Assembly (NCBI GenBank): GCA_003150235.1
Contig: QAMW01000022.1
Span: forward strand, 1-46,117
Direction of reading: 5' to 3'
Source of the DNA: Bacteroidales bacterium
GTDB lineage: Bacteria > Bacteroidota > Bacteroidia > Bacteroidales > Muribaculaceae
Length of the DNA: 46,117 nt
Position 1 is the first letter of the stretch, and the number at the start of each line of letters is the position of its first letter. Of the stretch, positions 33,011 through 41,605 are shown one piece after another. Position numbers and translations under genes: made by a program. The notes beneath the pieces are model-generated. The model worked only from the letters and a program-made list of their open reading frames with translations. It did not search any database and was not told the origin of the DNA.

Positions 33011-33456
33011 CCATGGCATTGAATGACGACATATATTTTATGCGGCAGGCTCTTGCGGAGGCACGGAAGGCGTATGATGCCGACGAGGTTCCCATCGGAG
33101 CCGTGGTGGTGTGTGGCGGCAATATTGTCGGCCGGGGTCATAACCTTACCGAGTGCCTGAATGATGTCACCGCTCATGCCGAGATGCAGGCTATCACGGC
33201 TGCGGCAAATACGCTTGGTGGTAAATACCTTGCCGACTGTACGCTTTATGTCACGGTCGAGCCGTGTCTGATGTGTGCAGGCGCAATAGGCTGGAGCCAG
33301 TTGCGGCGCATAGTAATCGGTGCGCCCGATGCAAAGCGCGGATATGCTTGTCAGACATCACGCTCGCCGTTTCATCCCAAGGCGGTAGTGGTGTCAGGTG
33401 TGCTTGAAGAAGAGTGCGGGGCACTGATGCGTAAGTTTTTTAGCTCGAAGCGTTGA
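33007..33456 (+). CDS. tadA: tRNA-specific adenosine deaminase
   Basis: A 149-aa cytidine-deaminase-fold enzyme that converts the wobble adenosine 34 of tRNA-Arg to inosine. The zinc and catalytic residues are in TAHAEMQAI (H, E) and EPCLMCAGAI (C-x-x-C), followed by LRRIVIGAPDAKRG. The length suits TadA. A later in-frame ATG at 33013 is a possible alternative start. It overlaps rnz by 4 bp. The promoter of metH overlaps the end of this gene. Confidence 0.9.
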   Translation: MTMALNDDIYFMRQALAEARKAYDADEVPIGAVVVCGGNIVGRGHNLTECLNDVTAHAEMQAITAAANTLGGKYLADCTLYVTVEPCLMCAGAIGWSQLRRIVIGAPDAKRGYACQTSRSPFHPKAVVVSGVLEEECGALMRKFFSSKR

Positions 33457-33483
33457 AATGTTGCTTCTGATTGGCTAACTTTG
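33453..33483 (+). promoter_or_regulatory. Bacteroidetes-type promoter of metH
   Basis: TTG (33453-33455), a 20-bp spacer, TAACTTTG (33476-33483). It would start the transcript near 33489, after the TTG at 33488, which supports the ATG at 33509 as the metH start. No cobalamin or SAM riboswitch fits in the short leader. Confidence 0.6.
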
Positions 33484-33508
33484 CATTTTGGAAAGTTACA
33501 ATACTACG

Positions 33509-36500
33509 ATGACTTATATTGACGATATGGATTACGATGCTTCGGCAAAGCGTCTTGCCGAAGCGTTGACTCGTGATATCATCGTGCTTGACGGTGCGAT
33601 GGGTACAATGATACAGCACGAGCATCTTACCGAGGAGGATTTCCGTGGTGAGCGTTTTGCGGAATGGGACCGCAAGCTGAAAGGGTGCAACGATGTATTG
33701 GTGTTGACGCGTCCCGATGTGATACGCACTATCCACACCGGTTATCTTGAAGCGGGTGCGCGGATTATCGAGACCGATTCATTTAATGCAAATGCCGCCT
33801 CGCTCGCCGATTACGGACTTTCCGGTTATGTCGCCGATATAAACCGCGCTGCCGCCAAAATTGCCCGCGAGGCTGCCGATGAGTTTATGACGGCTCATCC
33901 TGGTGAAATGTGCTGGGTGGCAGGTAGTATCGGTCCCTCTGGAAAATCGCTTTCAATGGTACGCGAGCTTGACAGTGAAAATCATGAAGCGACAGGCTGG
34001 GATTTTCTTGCCGATACATTTTCTCTTCAATGCAAGTCGCTGCTTGAAGGTGGAGTCGACCTTCTCCTTATAGAGACTATATATGATTCGCTTAATGCAA
34101 AGGCGGCGATATGGGGTGCGCGCAGAGCAATGGAAAGTGTTGGCAGGCGTGTTCCGGTGATTCTTTCCGTGACTTTGACCGAGTCGGGGCGCACTCTTGC
34201 AGGACAGACTCTTGAAGCGTTTGTCGTGACTGTGAGTCACTGTCAACCCCTTGCCGTCGGGCTCAACTGTTCATTTGGCGCAGATGCAATGATGAAATAT
34301 GTCGAGGCGCTTCAACCATATCCGTATGCCGTGAGTGTCTATCCCAATGCCGGACTGCCGAATGCAATGGGTGAATATGACGAGACTCCTGAAAAGATGG
34401 CGGCGAAAATCGAGCCGATGTTAAGTCGTGGTCTTGTCAATATAATAGGCGGATGTTGTGGAACAACCCCGGCACATATAAAAGCCATTGCCGCACTTGC
34501 CGCGAAATATAAGCCGAGAGTGATACCTGTGGTGGAGGAAGAGATGGCACTTGCCGGTCTTGAGCCGCTTATCGTCAGCCCTGACCGTAACTTTGTCAAC
34601 GTCGGCGAACGATGCAATGTCGCCGGTAGCCGAAAATTCCTTCGCCTCATAAAAGAGCATAATTTCGGTGAGGCGGTGGAGATAGCACGTCAGCAGGTAG
34701 AGGCAGGCGCGCAGATTGTGGATATAAACATGGATGACGCCATGCTTGATTCCTCTGTTGAGATGTCTTCTTTTGTCAGTCGCATTGGGTCGGAACCTGA
34801 TACGGCGAGAGTGCCATTTATGATTGACTCATCTCATTGGCTTACAATACAGGAAGGGCTTAAGCGTGTACAGGGTCGTCCGATAGTCAATTCTATCAGT
34901 CTCAAAGAAGGCGAGGAGAAGTTTCTTGACCATGCGCGCTATATCCGTGAGATGGGCGCAGCGGTTGTGGTGATGGCGTTTGATGAACGCGGACAAGCCG
35001 ACACATTTGAACGCCGCATCGAGGTGTGTGGCAGGGCTTACCGGTTGTTGGGGGAAAAAGCCGGGTTTCGTGGGTGTGACATAGTGTTTGACCCGAATGT
35101 GCTTGCCGTCGCTACGGGAATTGAGTCTCATCGTGACTATGCGCTTGATTTCATACGCAGTGTCGAGTGGATAAAGCGGAATCTGCCCGGCGCGAAGGTG
35201 AGCGGAGGTATCAGTAATCTTTCGTTTTCGTTCAGGGGCAATAATTATGTGCGTGAGTCGATGCATGCCCTGTTCCTCTATCATGCGATAGCGCGTGGTC
35301 TTGACATGGGTATTGTAAATGCTGCTGCGATGATGCCGGTGGATGAGATTCCCGCCGACCTGCGTGAGGCTATAGACGATGTGCTCCTTGTGAGGCGTGA
35401 CGACGCTACCGACCGCCTTGTCGACCTCGCGGCAGAAATAAAGGAAAAGGCGGCAGATGAAAAGAAACCTGCCGGTATGTCGTCATCTGAATCGCTGCCT
35501 CCTGCCAAGCGGCTTGAAATGATGCTTGTAAAAGGTCATTCCGATAATCTACCGCCTGTGCTTGAAGAGGTGAAGGCATTGCTGGGATCGGCGGTCGCCG
35601 TGATTGACGGTCCGTTGATGGATGGCATGAACCGGGTAGGTAATCTTTTCGGTGAGGGCAAACTGTTTTTGCCTCAGGTAGTAAAGAGCGCTCGCGTGAT
35701 GAAACTTGCTGTCGAATGGCTTACCCCCTATATCGAAGAAGAGAAGAAGAGCGGGGGAGAGGCATCATCGGCGGGGCGCATGGTAATCGCAACGGTAAAG
35801 GGTGATGTTCATGATATAGGCAAAAATATCGTGGGGGTCATAATGAGTTGCAACGGTTATGATATGATTGACCTTGGGGTAATGGTGCCGGGCGAGGATA
35901 TAGTGGCGAAGGCTATTGAAACCGATGCTGATTTTATAGGACTCAGCGGTCTTATCACTCCTTCGCTTGAAGAAATGTGTAATGTGGCGCGACTGATGGA
36001 AAGCCGCGGCATGACAATACCGCTCTTGATAGGTGGTGCGACTACATCGGCCTTGCACACGGCGGTCAGGATTGCCCCCTGCTATAGCGGTCCGGTCATA
36101 TATACACGTGATGCCGCGATGCTCCCTTCTGTCGCGCAACGGTTTGGCAATCCTGCTACCTGTCAGGCGGCGGTCGAGGCGTTACGTGACGAGCAGAGCC
36201 GTCTGCGCAAGGAATACGAGCAATCTGCCGTGACAATTATACCCTATCATGAAGCGATGAAGAAAGCTCCGCGGCTTGATTATCATGTCGAGATACCCGA
36301 CATCCCCGGAATAACCGACCTGCAGTTGATGGTGAGTGAGGTTGCCCCGCTTATAAACTGGCGCGCTTTTCTTGCGGCATGGAAACTTGACCCGTCGCTT
36401 GCCTCGGTTGCCGATATTCAAGGTTGTGACCACTGTCGCGCCCAGTGGCTTGCGGCAGTACCCGATGAAAAGGTCAACAGTGCCGCTGAAGCGATGCAGC

Positions 36501-37177
36501 TTATAAAGGAGGCACGAATAGCGTTGCAGCGTCTGGAGCGCGACGGCATAATGTTGAAGGCACGTGTGGCTCTGCTTCCTGCCGGGTCACGTGACGGGGA
36601 TATAATATATGAATATGACGGGAAAAGAGCTACAATCTGTACCTTACGTCAGCAGAAGCCGGGTGAACATGGTGAATGTATTTCCCTGTCAGATTATGTG
36701 GCTCCCGTAACCGATGACGGTTCTCTTCCTGATTTTGTCGGATTGTTTGCGGTTACATCCGGCAAGATTGAAGATATAATTGCCGGTTATAAGGAGGCAG
36801 GCAATCACTATAAGGCGATATTGTATCAGACGCTCGCCGACAGGCTTGCCGAGGCATCGACCGAGACCATGCACCGCATAGTGCATGAGCGATTGTGGCA
36901 CACGGCAGAAAAGGGGATACGCCCTGCTGTCGGATATCCGTCGCTTCCCGACCAGTCGCTTATTTTCGACCTTGACAAAGTGATAGATTACGCGTCAATG
37001 GGAATTACCCTGACGGAGAGCGGCGCGATGTCGCCTGCCGCCTCTACATCGGGGCTTATATTCACTCATCCCAAAAGCCGCTATTTCGCGCTCGGCAAAA
37101 TCGGCGACGACCAGCTTGCCGACTATGCGCGCCGCCGGTCGATGGATGTCGCCGCTCTTGCAAAATTTCTTCCTTGA
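33509..37177 (+). CDS. metH: Cobalamin-dependent methionine synthase
   Basis: 1222 aa from the ATG at 33509; an in-frame TTG at 33488 would add 7 residues. All four modules are present: homocysteine-binding (DGAMGTMIQ to GGCCGTTPAHI, the last holding the zinc Cys pair), methyltetrahydrofolate-binding (FVNVGERCNVAGSRKF, PFMIDSSHW), the cobalamin-binding module (DVHDIGKNIVGV with the Co-ligating His, then GLSGLITPSLEEM and GGATTSALHTA) and the C-terminal S-adenosylmethionine reactivation domain (RPAVGYPSLPDQS). The length equals the E. coli enzyme (1227 aa). It regenerates methionine from the homocysteine made by LuxS. The cobalamin must come from synthesis elsewhere or uptake. Confidence 0.97.
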   Translation: MTYIDDMDYDASAKRLAEALTRDIIVLDGAMGTMIQHEHLTEEDFRGERFAEWDRKLKGCNDVLVLTRPDVIRTIHTGYLEAGARIIETDSFNANAASLADYGLSGYVADINRAAAKIAREAADEFMTAHPGEMCWVAGSIGPSGKSLSMVRELDSENHEATGWDFLADTFSLQCKSLLEGGVDLLLIETIYDSLNAKAAIWGARRAMESVGRRVPVILSVTLTESGRTLAGQTLEAFVVTVSHCQPLAVGLNCSFGADAMMKYVEALQPYPYAVSVYPNAGLPNAMGEYDETPEKMAAKIEPMLSRGLVNIIGGCCGTTPAHIKAIAALAAKYKPRVIPVVEEEMALAGLEPLIVSPDRNFVNVGERCNVAGSRKFLRLIKEHNFGEAVEIARQQVEAGAQIVDINMDDAMLDSSVEMSSFVSRIGSEPDTARVPFMIDSSHWLTIQEGLKRVQGRPIVNSISLKEGEEKFLDHARYIREMGAAVVVMAFDERGQADTFERRIEVCGRAYRLLGEKAGFRGCDIVFDPNVLAVATGIESHRDYALDFIRSVEWIKRNLPGAKVSGGISNLSFSFRGNNYVRESMHALFLYHAIARGLDMGIVNAAAMMPVDEIPADLREAIDDVLLVRRDDATDRLVDLAAEIKEKAADEKKPAGMSSSESLPPAKRLEMMLVKGHSDNLPPVLEEVKALLGSAVAVIDGPLMDGMNRVGNLFGEGKLFLPQVVKSARVMKLAVEWLTPYIEEEKKSGGEASSAGRMVIATVKGDVHDIGKNIVGVIMSCNGYDMIDLGVMVPGEDIVAKAIETDADFIGLSGLITPSLEEMCNVARLMESRGMTIPLLIGGATTSALHTAVRIAPCYSGPVIYTRDAAMLPSVAQRFGNPATCQAAVEALRDEQSRLRKEYEQSAVTIIPYHEAMKKAPRLDYHVEIPDIPGITDLQLMVSEVAPLINWRAFLAAWKLDPSLASVADIQGCDHCRAQWLAAVPDEKVNSAAEAMQLIKEARIALQRLERDGIMLKARVALLPAGSRDGDIIYEYDGKRATICTLRQQKPGEHGECISLSDYVAPVTDDGSLPDFVGLFAVTSGKIEDIIAGYKEAGNHYKAILYQTLADRLAEASTETMHRIVHERLWHTAEKGIRPAVGYPSLPDQSLIFDLDKVIDYASMGITLTESGAMSPAASTSGLIFTHPKSRYFALGKIGDDQLADYARRRSMDVAALAKFLP

Positions 37178-37183
37178 CACGCA

Positions 37184-37588
37184 TCAGTTGCCTTGACGGT
37201 CAAGGCGTGACGCTTCGAGTATCGGGAGATTGTTTTCGGTAGGAATATATATGACGGTCTTATTGTTGAGGTCGTTTTGCTGACGTACCCACAGATATTG
37301 GATATATGTTGAGGAGAGACTGCCGTTTTCGATTCGGATTGCCTCTGCCGCACCTTTTGCACGCTCGATTTCAGCCTGTGCGTTTAGCTTTTCCGCTTCA
37401 AGGTTGGCTTTTGCTTCCTCGATTTTGATTTTGCGGTTTTGCTCTGCTTTGGCAAACTCCGCGCGACCCGCCATTTCCTGTTGCCATACATTATAATATG
37501 GTACGGCGATGAATGCGCCGATAATCAGTAATATTCCTGCAAGAATCACTACTGCTGTCGTAAGATAGATTTTAGCCTTGTTATCCAT
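37184..37588 (-). CDS. Small membrane protein with coiled coil, prohibitin-tail-like
   Basis: A 134-aa protein with one N-terminal TM helix (about residues 8-30), then a charged coiled coil (about 40-85: EFAKAEQNRKIKIEEAKANL and AQAEIERAKGAAEAIRIE), and a C-terminal segment with YLWVRQQNDLNNKTVIYIPT. The latter parts resemble the C-terminal half of SPFH/prohibitin proteins, but the SPFH core domain is missing. It starts 5 bp after the muramidase stop, so the two form an operon. Its role is unknown; a membrane scaffold or a lysis-accessory role would both fit the topology. It is convergent with metH, 6 bp away. Confidence 0.8.
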   Translation of the reverse strand: MDNKAKIYLTTAVVILAGILLIIGAFIAVPYYNVWQQEMAGRAEFAKAEQNRKIKIEEAKANLEAEKLNAQAEIERAKGAAEAIRIENGSLSSTYIQYLWVRQQNDLNNKTVIYIPTENNLPILEASRLDRQGN

Positions 37589-37593
37589 TTTCT

Positions 37594-38328
37594 CTATTGT
37601 GTTGATTGGTTTTTGTATTTTTTATATGCCTTGGCAAGTCGCGTGTGATAGCCTCGACGCGCATAGGACGGTCCATTGTAACGACGTGCAAATCCCGCCC
37701 AGTCTTTTTTCCGGAGATACTTGTCCATGTCGTTTATTTTAATGAAATTCACAAACAGTTCGAGCTGTTCGTGCTCCGACTTGCACATCCTTTCTATAAA
37801 TTCGCCGCGTGACGCTGCTCCACATTTTTTCCAGTTGAATCCGCCTATCTGAAACATTCCCCAGAATGTGCCGTCAATTGCCGCAATCGAGTCGATTGAC
37901 ATAGCCGATTTCAGCCGTTCATGTTGTGCCGCCTGATATGAACCGTATTTCCTGCTATCGGGACGGTTGAATACCACCCGGTTGCTTTTTTTGTATTTGT
38001 TCAGGTTGATTCCTTGCCTGGCGGCGGCACGTCGGAACATGGTCAGGTCAAAGTTGACAATCGGTTGCCCCGGGGCATGGAATCCCTGGTGTCCCGCTCC
38101 GGCTTCGATGTTTATGACGGCTTTTATCGTGGGCACATCGACCCCAAGCTCTTCAGCCGCCTGCTTGAAATCATCTTCGGTGAGACGGTGTATCACGTCA
38201 TGATTCTCCGCCGGTACAGGCGCGGTAATCTCTTCTATCAGTATGGAATCGGTCGCGACAGTGTCGGCGGTTATGACGGCAGGGGCTACTGTCATAACTC
38301 CTGTGGCAATTATGGTGGTTATACTCAT
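37594..38328 (-). CDS. N-acetylmuramidase (DUF3380-type peptidoglycan hydrolase)
   Basis: A 244-aa protein. A hydrophobic N-terminus (about residues 1-22, MSITTIIATGVMTVAPAV) may be a signal peptide or anchor. The muramidase domain covers about 50-238: the probable catalytic Glu is in KAVINIEAGAG, followed by NFDLTMFRR, GSYQAAQHERL, GTFWGMFQIGGFNW and WAGFARRYNGP, all typical of the family. This family cleaves the glycan backbone of peptidoglycan and is common both in phage endolysins and in bacterial chromosomes. No other phage genes are nearby. It is co-transcribed with the downstream membrane coiled-coil gene. Confidence 0.88.
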   Translation of the reverse strand: MSITTIIATGVMTVAPAVITADTVATDSILIEEITAPVPAENHDVIHRLTEDDFKQAAEELGVDVPTIKAVINIEAGAGHQGFHAPGQPIVNFDLTMFRRAAARQGINLNKYKKSNRVVFNRPDSRKYGSYQAAQHERLKSAMSIDSIAAIDGTFWGMFQIGGFNWKKCGAASRGEFIERMCKSEHEQLELFVNFIKINDMDKYLRKKDWAGFARRYNGPSYARRGYHTRLAKAYKKYKNQSTQ

Positions 38329-38359
38329 GGAATATCAGGTTCAGGATTCGGGATAAATG

Positions 38360-38385
38360 TATAGGCATGGCTCGCCATGCCTATA
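38360..38385 (-). terminator. Hairpin terminator between pepD and muramidase genes
   Basis: TATAGGCATGG, loop CTCG, CCATGCCTATA: a perfect 11-bp stem 31 bp after the pepD stop. The T tract on the minus strand is short (ACATTTATC), so strength is uncertain. It lies 31 bp upstream of the muramidase start. Confidence 0.55.
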
Positions 38386-38416
38386 TATTTAATGTAAATA
38401 CCGGTTTTGCCGTCTG

Positions 38417-39877
38417 TTATTTTTTCAGGTCGGCTACTTTCTTGAGAATGAGTGTCAGCTGATTCCAGAATTTCTCCACTGCGGGGATATACATCTTTTC
38501 CGAGGGAGAGTGTACACCGCGGAGGGTAGGACCGAACGACACCATGTCAAGGTGAGGATATTTAGTAAGGAACAGACCGCATTCAAGTCCGGCATGGATA
38601 GCTTTGATAGCCGGCTTCACGTTATAAAGTTCCTCGTATGCGTCGCTGGCAATCTTCATGATGGTGGAATTCATGTCGGGTGCCCATCCGGGATAACCGT
38701 CACCGTGGGTCACATGTGCGCCGGCGAGGAGGAACAATGCCTCTACCTGACGGGCAATATCCCATTTGCGGGATTCCACAGAGCTGCGCTGGCTTGTGGT
38801 GACAAGAATGGTTGAGTTGTCCTGCATCTTTACGGCGGCAAGGTTGGTCGATGTCTCTACAAGTCCCTCAAGGTCATGGCTCATTGAAATCACACCGTGA
38901 GGACAAGCGTAAAGCGACTTGATGAGACGGTCGGATGTGTCGGTGTCGATGGCATATTCCGGTTTCTCCACGCTCTCGATTGTGATGGCCATGTTTGGGT
39001 CGGTGTGGGTGTACTCTTTTTCTACTGCGGCGACATATTCGTTGAATGCCACCATCACCTTTTCCTTGCTCTCGGCACTTACCCCGAATATGGCATGTGC
39101 CGCGCGTGGAATGGCATTGCGCAGATTTCCTCCGCTGATTTCGCTGAGCTTCAGGGTGTGGTTGAGCGAAAGGTTGAAAAGGAAGCGGGCAAGGAGCTTG
39201 TTGGAATTGGCGCGTCCTTCGTGGATGTCTCCTCCGGAATGACCTCCGCTGAGGTTGGAAAGCTCGATGCGGAACCAGTGGCAGCCTGTCGGAGCCATCT
39301 CGCGCTTGTAATCAAACGTGATTGTGGTGTCGACACCGCCTGCACATCCTATGAATATCTCACCGTCATCCTCCGAGTCGAGGTTAAGGAGTATGGTGCC
39401 GTTCATCATGTCGCTTCCGAGATTGTTGGCACCGGTCATGCCTGTCTCTTCATCGACAGTGAAGAGAGCCTCTACCGGACCGTGTACAAGAGTATTGTCT
39501 GCCATCACGGCGAGCGATGCCGCCATACCGATGCCGTTGTCGGCTCCGAGGGTGGTTCCGTCGGCATGTACCCAGTCGCCGTCTATGATGGTGGTGATAG
39601 GATTGTTGTCAAAGTCGAAATTCTTGTCATTGGACTCGCACACCATATCCATGTGACCCTGAAGTATGACTGTCGGGGCATTCTCCTTGCCTGGAGTGGC
39701 AGGCTTGCTCATCACGACATTGCCTACCTCGTCGGTCTTTACGGCTATATTGTGCTCCTTGGCGAAATCAAGAAGAAACTGGCGTATTTTTCCCTCCTTC
39801 TTGGAAGGACGCGGAATTTTGGTTATCTGGTCAAAAATGCCCCAGATAAGCTCGGGTTTAAGATCTTTGATAGTCAT
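38417..39877 (-). CDS. pepD: Aminoacyl-histidine dipeptidase (Xaa-His dipeptidase, M20 family)
   Basis: A 486-aa metallodipeptidase of the M20C type, which releases the N-terminal residue from dipeptides, classically beta-alanyl-histidine. Metal-binding and catalytic segments: LQGHMDMVCES (His and Asp), TLGADNGIGMA (bridging Asp), VDEETGMTGA (general-base Glu and metal Glu), NLDSEDDGEIFIGCAGG and IHAGLECG near the C-terminus. The length fits the family. The enzyme is cytoplasmic, with no signal peptide. It is a single gene with a hairpin downstream. Confidence 0.95.
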   Translation of the reverse strand: MTIKDLKPELIWGIFDQITKIPRPSKKEGKIRQFLLDFAKEHNIAVKTDEVGNVVMSKPATPGKENAPTVILQGHMDMVCESNDKNFDFDNNPITTIIDGDWVHADGTTLGADNGIGMAASLAVMADNTLVHGPVEALFTVDEETGMTGANNLGSDMMNGTILLNLDSEDDGEIFIGCAGGVDTTITFDYKREMAPTGCHWFRIELSNLSGGHSGGDIHEGRANSNKLLARFLFNLSLNHTLKLSEISGGNLRNAIPRAAHAIFGVSAESKEKVMVAFNEYVAAVEKEYTHTDPNMAITIESVEKPEYAIDTDTSDRLIKSLYACPHGVISMSHDLEGLVETSTNLAAVKMQDNSTILVTTSQRSSVESRKWDIARQVEALFLLAGAHVTHGDGYPGWAPDMNSTIMKIASDAYEELYNVKPAIKAIHAGLECGLFLTKYPHLDMVSFGPTLRGVHSPSEKMYIPAVEKFWNQLTLILKKVADLKK

Positions 39878-40013
39878 TTTTTCAATGCTTTATTATGAGT
39901 AATATTGAGTTTAAAAAGGTTGAGAATGTGTATAAAATTGTTAAATTCTTCACATTTCGCACTCTAAGTTACAAAATAAAATTTAGATATTACCAAAATT
40001 TATTTTCCTTTCT

Positions 40014-40021
40014 TATATTTG
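40014..40021 (+). promoter_or_regulatory. Putative -7 box for the 46-aa membrane protein gene
   Basis: TATATTTG, 24 bp before the GTG at 40045. No -33 match was found. The position argues against translation from the ATG at 39895, which would lie upstream of the transcript start. Confidence 0.4.
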
Positions 40022-40044
40022 CACCGCAAAAACATAACGACGCA

Positions 40045-40185
40045 GTGAAAATCGTGATATTGTCAATAATCCTGGTCGCTTTCGCCATAGTGCTTTTAGG
40101 GGTGAAAGTGCTGTTTGTAAAAGGAGGTAAATTCCCTTCAGGACATGCCCATGACATTGCTGCACTACGTGGAAATAGAAAATAG
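40045..40185 (+). CDS. 46-aa single-pass membrane protein
   Basis: Started at the GTG at 40045, the product is VKIVILSIILVAFAIVLLGV plus a short tail KVLFVKGGKFPSGHAHDIAA and RGNRK. It has one TM helix (about residues 3-20) and a conserved-looking KGGKFPSGH loop. Small proteins of this form are found in other Bacteroidales, often near OmpH-like genes. A longer frame from 39895 exists, but its first 50 residues are AT-rich, include the promoter box and look non-coding. The function is unknown. It lies 29 bp upstream of the OmpH-like gene and is probably co-transcribed with it. Confidence 0.65.
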   Translation: MKIVILSIILVAFAIVLLGVKVLFVKGGKFPSGHAHDIAALRGNRK

Positions 40186-40214
40186 TAAACAAATAAATCA
40201 TACCTTACACTGTA

Positions 40215-40811
40215 ATGAAAAAGCTCGCACTTTGTGCCAAGTCACTTATGCTTATGATGGCTTTCGTTGCCATTTCATGTTCCAACAACGACGCGTCATC
40301 ATCTGCCGCTCCTTCTAAAGAAACAAATGCGGAAAAGACTGTTTCCGTTAACATCCGTTACATTGATGCCGACTCTATCGCAGCCCACTACAATCTTGCA
40401 AAAGATTTCAAGGAGGCTCAGATACGCTCGTTCAGCAAGATTGACAACGCACAGCGTACACGCGGAGCCGAACTTCAGAAACTCGGCAACTCTATCCAGC
40501 AGAAAGTCAATTCCAACGGCTATCTTTCACAGGAAAGCTACAAGGCTGATGTCGACAACTTCAACAAGAAGCAGTCCGATGCCGAAAATTATATAGCAAG
40601 CCTTCAGCGCGAGGCTGAGCAGGAGATGATTCAGCAGCAGATGCAGCTTACCGACTCTATCGAGTCATTTATCAAGGAATATAACGCCAAGAAGCATTAC
40701 GATGCCATCCTTTACAAGGCTGCCGGCGTATATTTCAATCCTGACCTTGACATAACCGATGAGGTGATAAAGGGTCTTAACGCACGTTACAATAAGGTGA
40801 GCGAGCAATAA
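40215..40811 (+). CDS. OmpH/Skp-like lipoprotein
   Basis: A 198-aa protein with a lipoprotein signal (AFVAISCSNN; lipidated Cys22), a Ser/Ala-rich linker, then the OmpH family pattern. A short strand (SVNIRYIDADSIAAHYN, about residues 43-59) is followed by a long amphipathic helix hairpin (about 60-165, rich in K, Q, E) and a final segment YKAAGVYFNPDLDITDEVIK. OmpH/Skp proteins chaperone outer-membrane proteins in the periplasm. The lipid anchor is a variation from E. coli Skp, which is soluble. A terminator follows 24 bp downstream. Confidence 0.9.
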   Translation: MKKLALCAKSLMLMMAFVAISCSNNDASSSAAPSKETNAEKTVSVNIRYIDADSIAAHYNLAKDFKEAQIRSFSKIDNAQRTRGAELQKLGNSIQQKVNSNGYLSQESYKADVDNFNKKQSDAENYIASLQREAEQEMIQQQMQLTDSIESFIKEYNAKKHYDAILYKAAGVYFNPDLDITDEVIKGLNARYNKVSEQ

Positions 40812-40835
40812 AAAACTGCCGCCTCATTATAGCAC

Positions 40836-40865
40836 AAGGCTGTGTCGGCTGACACAGCCTTTTTT
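40836..40865 (+). terminator. Rho-independent terminator after the OmpH-like gene
   Basis: AAGGCTGTGTC, loop GGCT, GACACAGCCTT, followed by an unbroken T run: a classic strong terminator. Confidence 0.9.
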
Positions 40866-40991
40866 ATGCCGCTCATGGAGCCGTGATGGCTGAACATATA
40901 AGTATGATGGCATGTTTTATTTAAAAATAACAAAAACGTGACTGTTAAATGCCACTTTTTAACTATTTTCGCGTAACGATTTATTTATGGA

Positions 40992-41135
40992 TTCAACTTT
41001 CGCAAGTGAAAGCTGATGGTTAAGAGTTTAAAAGCTTGCCATGCAAGCGGGTTAAAGTGCCGGGACTCCTCCCTAAACCCTAAACTCTAAACTATAAACT
41101 CTAAACGATAAACCACCCATGCGCTTGCGAATTTA
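40992..41135 (+). repeat. Dispersed 5'-leader element, copy 2
   Basis: This matches the minus-strand reading of 3229-3400 along its length, with a 28-bp-shorter middle. It begins TTCAACTTTCGCAAG, carries two hairpins (CTTTCGC-AA-GTGAAAG and GCTTGC-CAT-GCAAGC), then six degenerate heptamers of CCTAAAC type (about 41073-41113), and ends CTTGCGAATTTAA. It lies 12 bp before, and in the same orientation as, dut. Confidence 0.75.
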
Positions 41136-41147
41136 ATATTTGAGATT

Positions 41148-41591
41148 ATGGAACGTATTAAAGTGAAGATTATAAACCGTTCGGGTCACGAATTGCCCGC
41201 TTACGAGACTCCATCGTCGGCAGGAATGGATGTGAGGGCATGTCTGAAGGAGCCTGTGACTCTCGCGCCCCTGCAACGTGCTTTGATTCCGACCGGTCTT
41301 TACATACAGCTCCCCCATGGATATGAGTGTCAGATACGCCCGCGCTCGGGACTTGCGCTGAAACATGGCATATCGCTTGTGAATACTCCCGGTACTGTCG
41401 ATGCCGACTATCGTGGCGAGATAGGTGTGATATTGATAAATCTTTCCGACGAGCCGTTTGTCGTCAACGACGGCGAGCGTATATGCCAGATGGTGATAAA
41501 GGAATATACCCGCGTGGAATGGGAACCGGTCGAACGGCTTGACGAGACCAAGCGTGGTGACGGTGCGTTCGGTCATACCGGTGTAAATTGA
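41148..41591 (+). CDS. dut: dUTP diphosphatase
   Basis: A 147-aa enzyme that hydrolyses dUTP to dUMP, keeping uracil out of DNA and supplying dTMP synthesis. All five trimeric-dUTPase motifs are visible: SSAGMDVRA (1), RPRSGLALK (2), NTPGTVDADYRGEIGVILIN (3), GERICQMV (4) and RGDGAFGHTG (5, usually RGxGGFGSTG, with Ala and His here). The length is standard. It is preceded by the leader element copy 2 and begins a cluster with the TPR, DUF4292 and EnvC genes; that order recurs in Bacteroidales. Confidence 0.96.
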   Translation: MERIKVKIINRSGHELPAYETPSSAGMDVRACLKEPVTLAPLQRALIPTGLYIQLPHGYECQIRPRSGLALKHGISLVNTPGTVDADYRGEIGVILINLSDEPFVVNDGERICQMVIKEYTRVEWEPVERLDETKRGDGAFGHTGVN

Positions 41592-41605
41592 TAAATCATT
41601 GAATC

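Larger units (their letters stand above)
40812..41147. other. Intergenic region between OmpH-like gene and dut
   Basis: 336 bp without a gene. It contains the terminator at 40836-40865, a weak promoter-like box TATTTTCG (40964-40971) and the second copy of the leader element (40992-41135), which ends 12 bp before the dut start codon. Confidence 0.65.

Noticed and set aside
33488..33508. TTG at 33488 as the metH start
   Set aside because: It lies at the predicted transcription start point; the ATG at 33509 leaves a short leader and keeps all conserved sequence.
37184..38328. Prophage remnant
   Set aside because: Apart from the muramidase there is no integrase, capsid, portal, terminase or tail gene; the flanks are housekeeping genes.
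38897..39898. A 333-codon open frame antisense to pepD
   Set aside because: pepD on the other strand is a complete, motif-verified enzyme; this frame is its codon shadow and shows no family resemblance.
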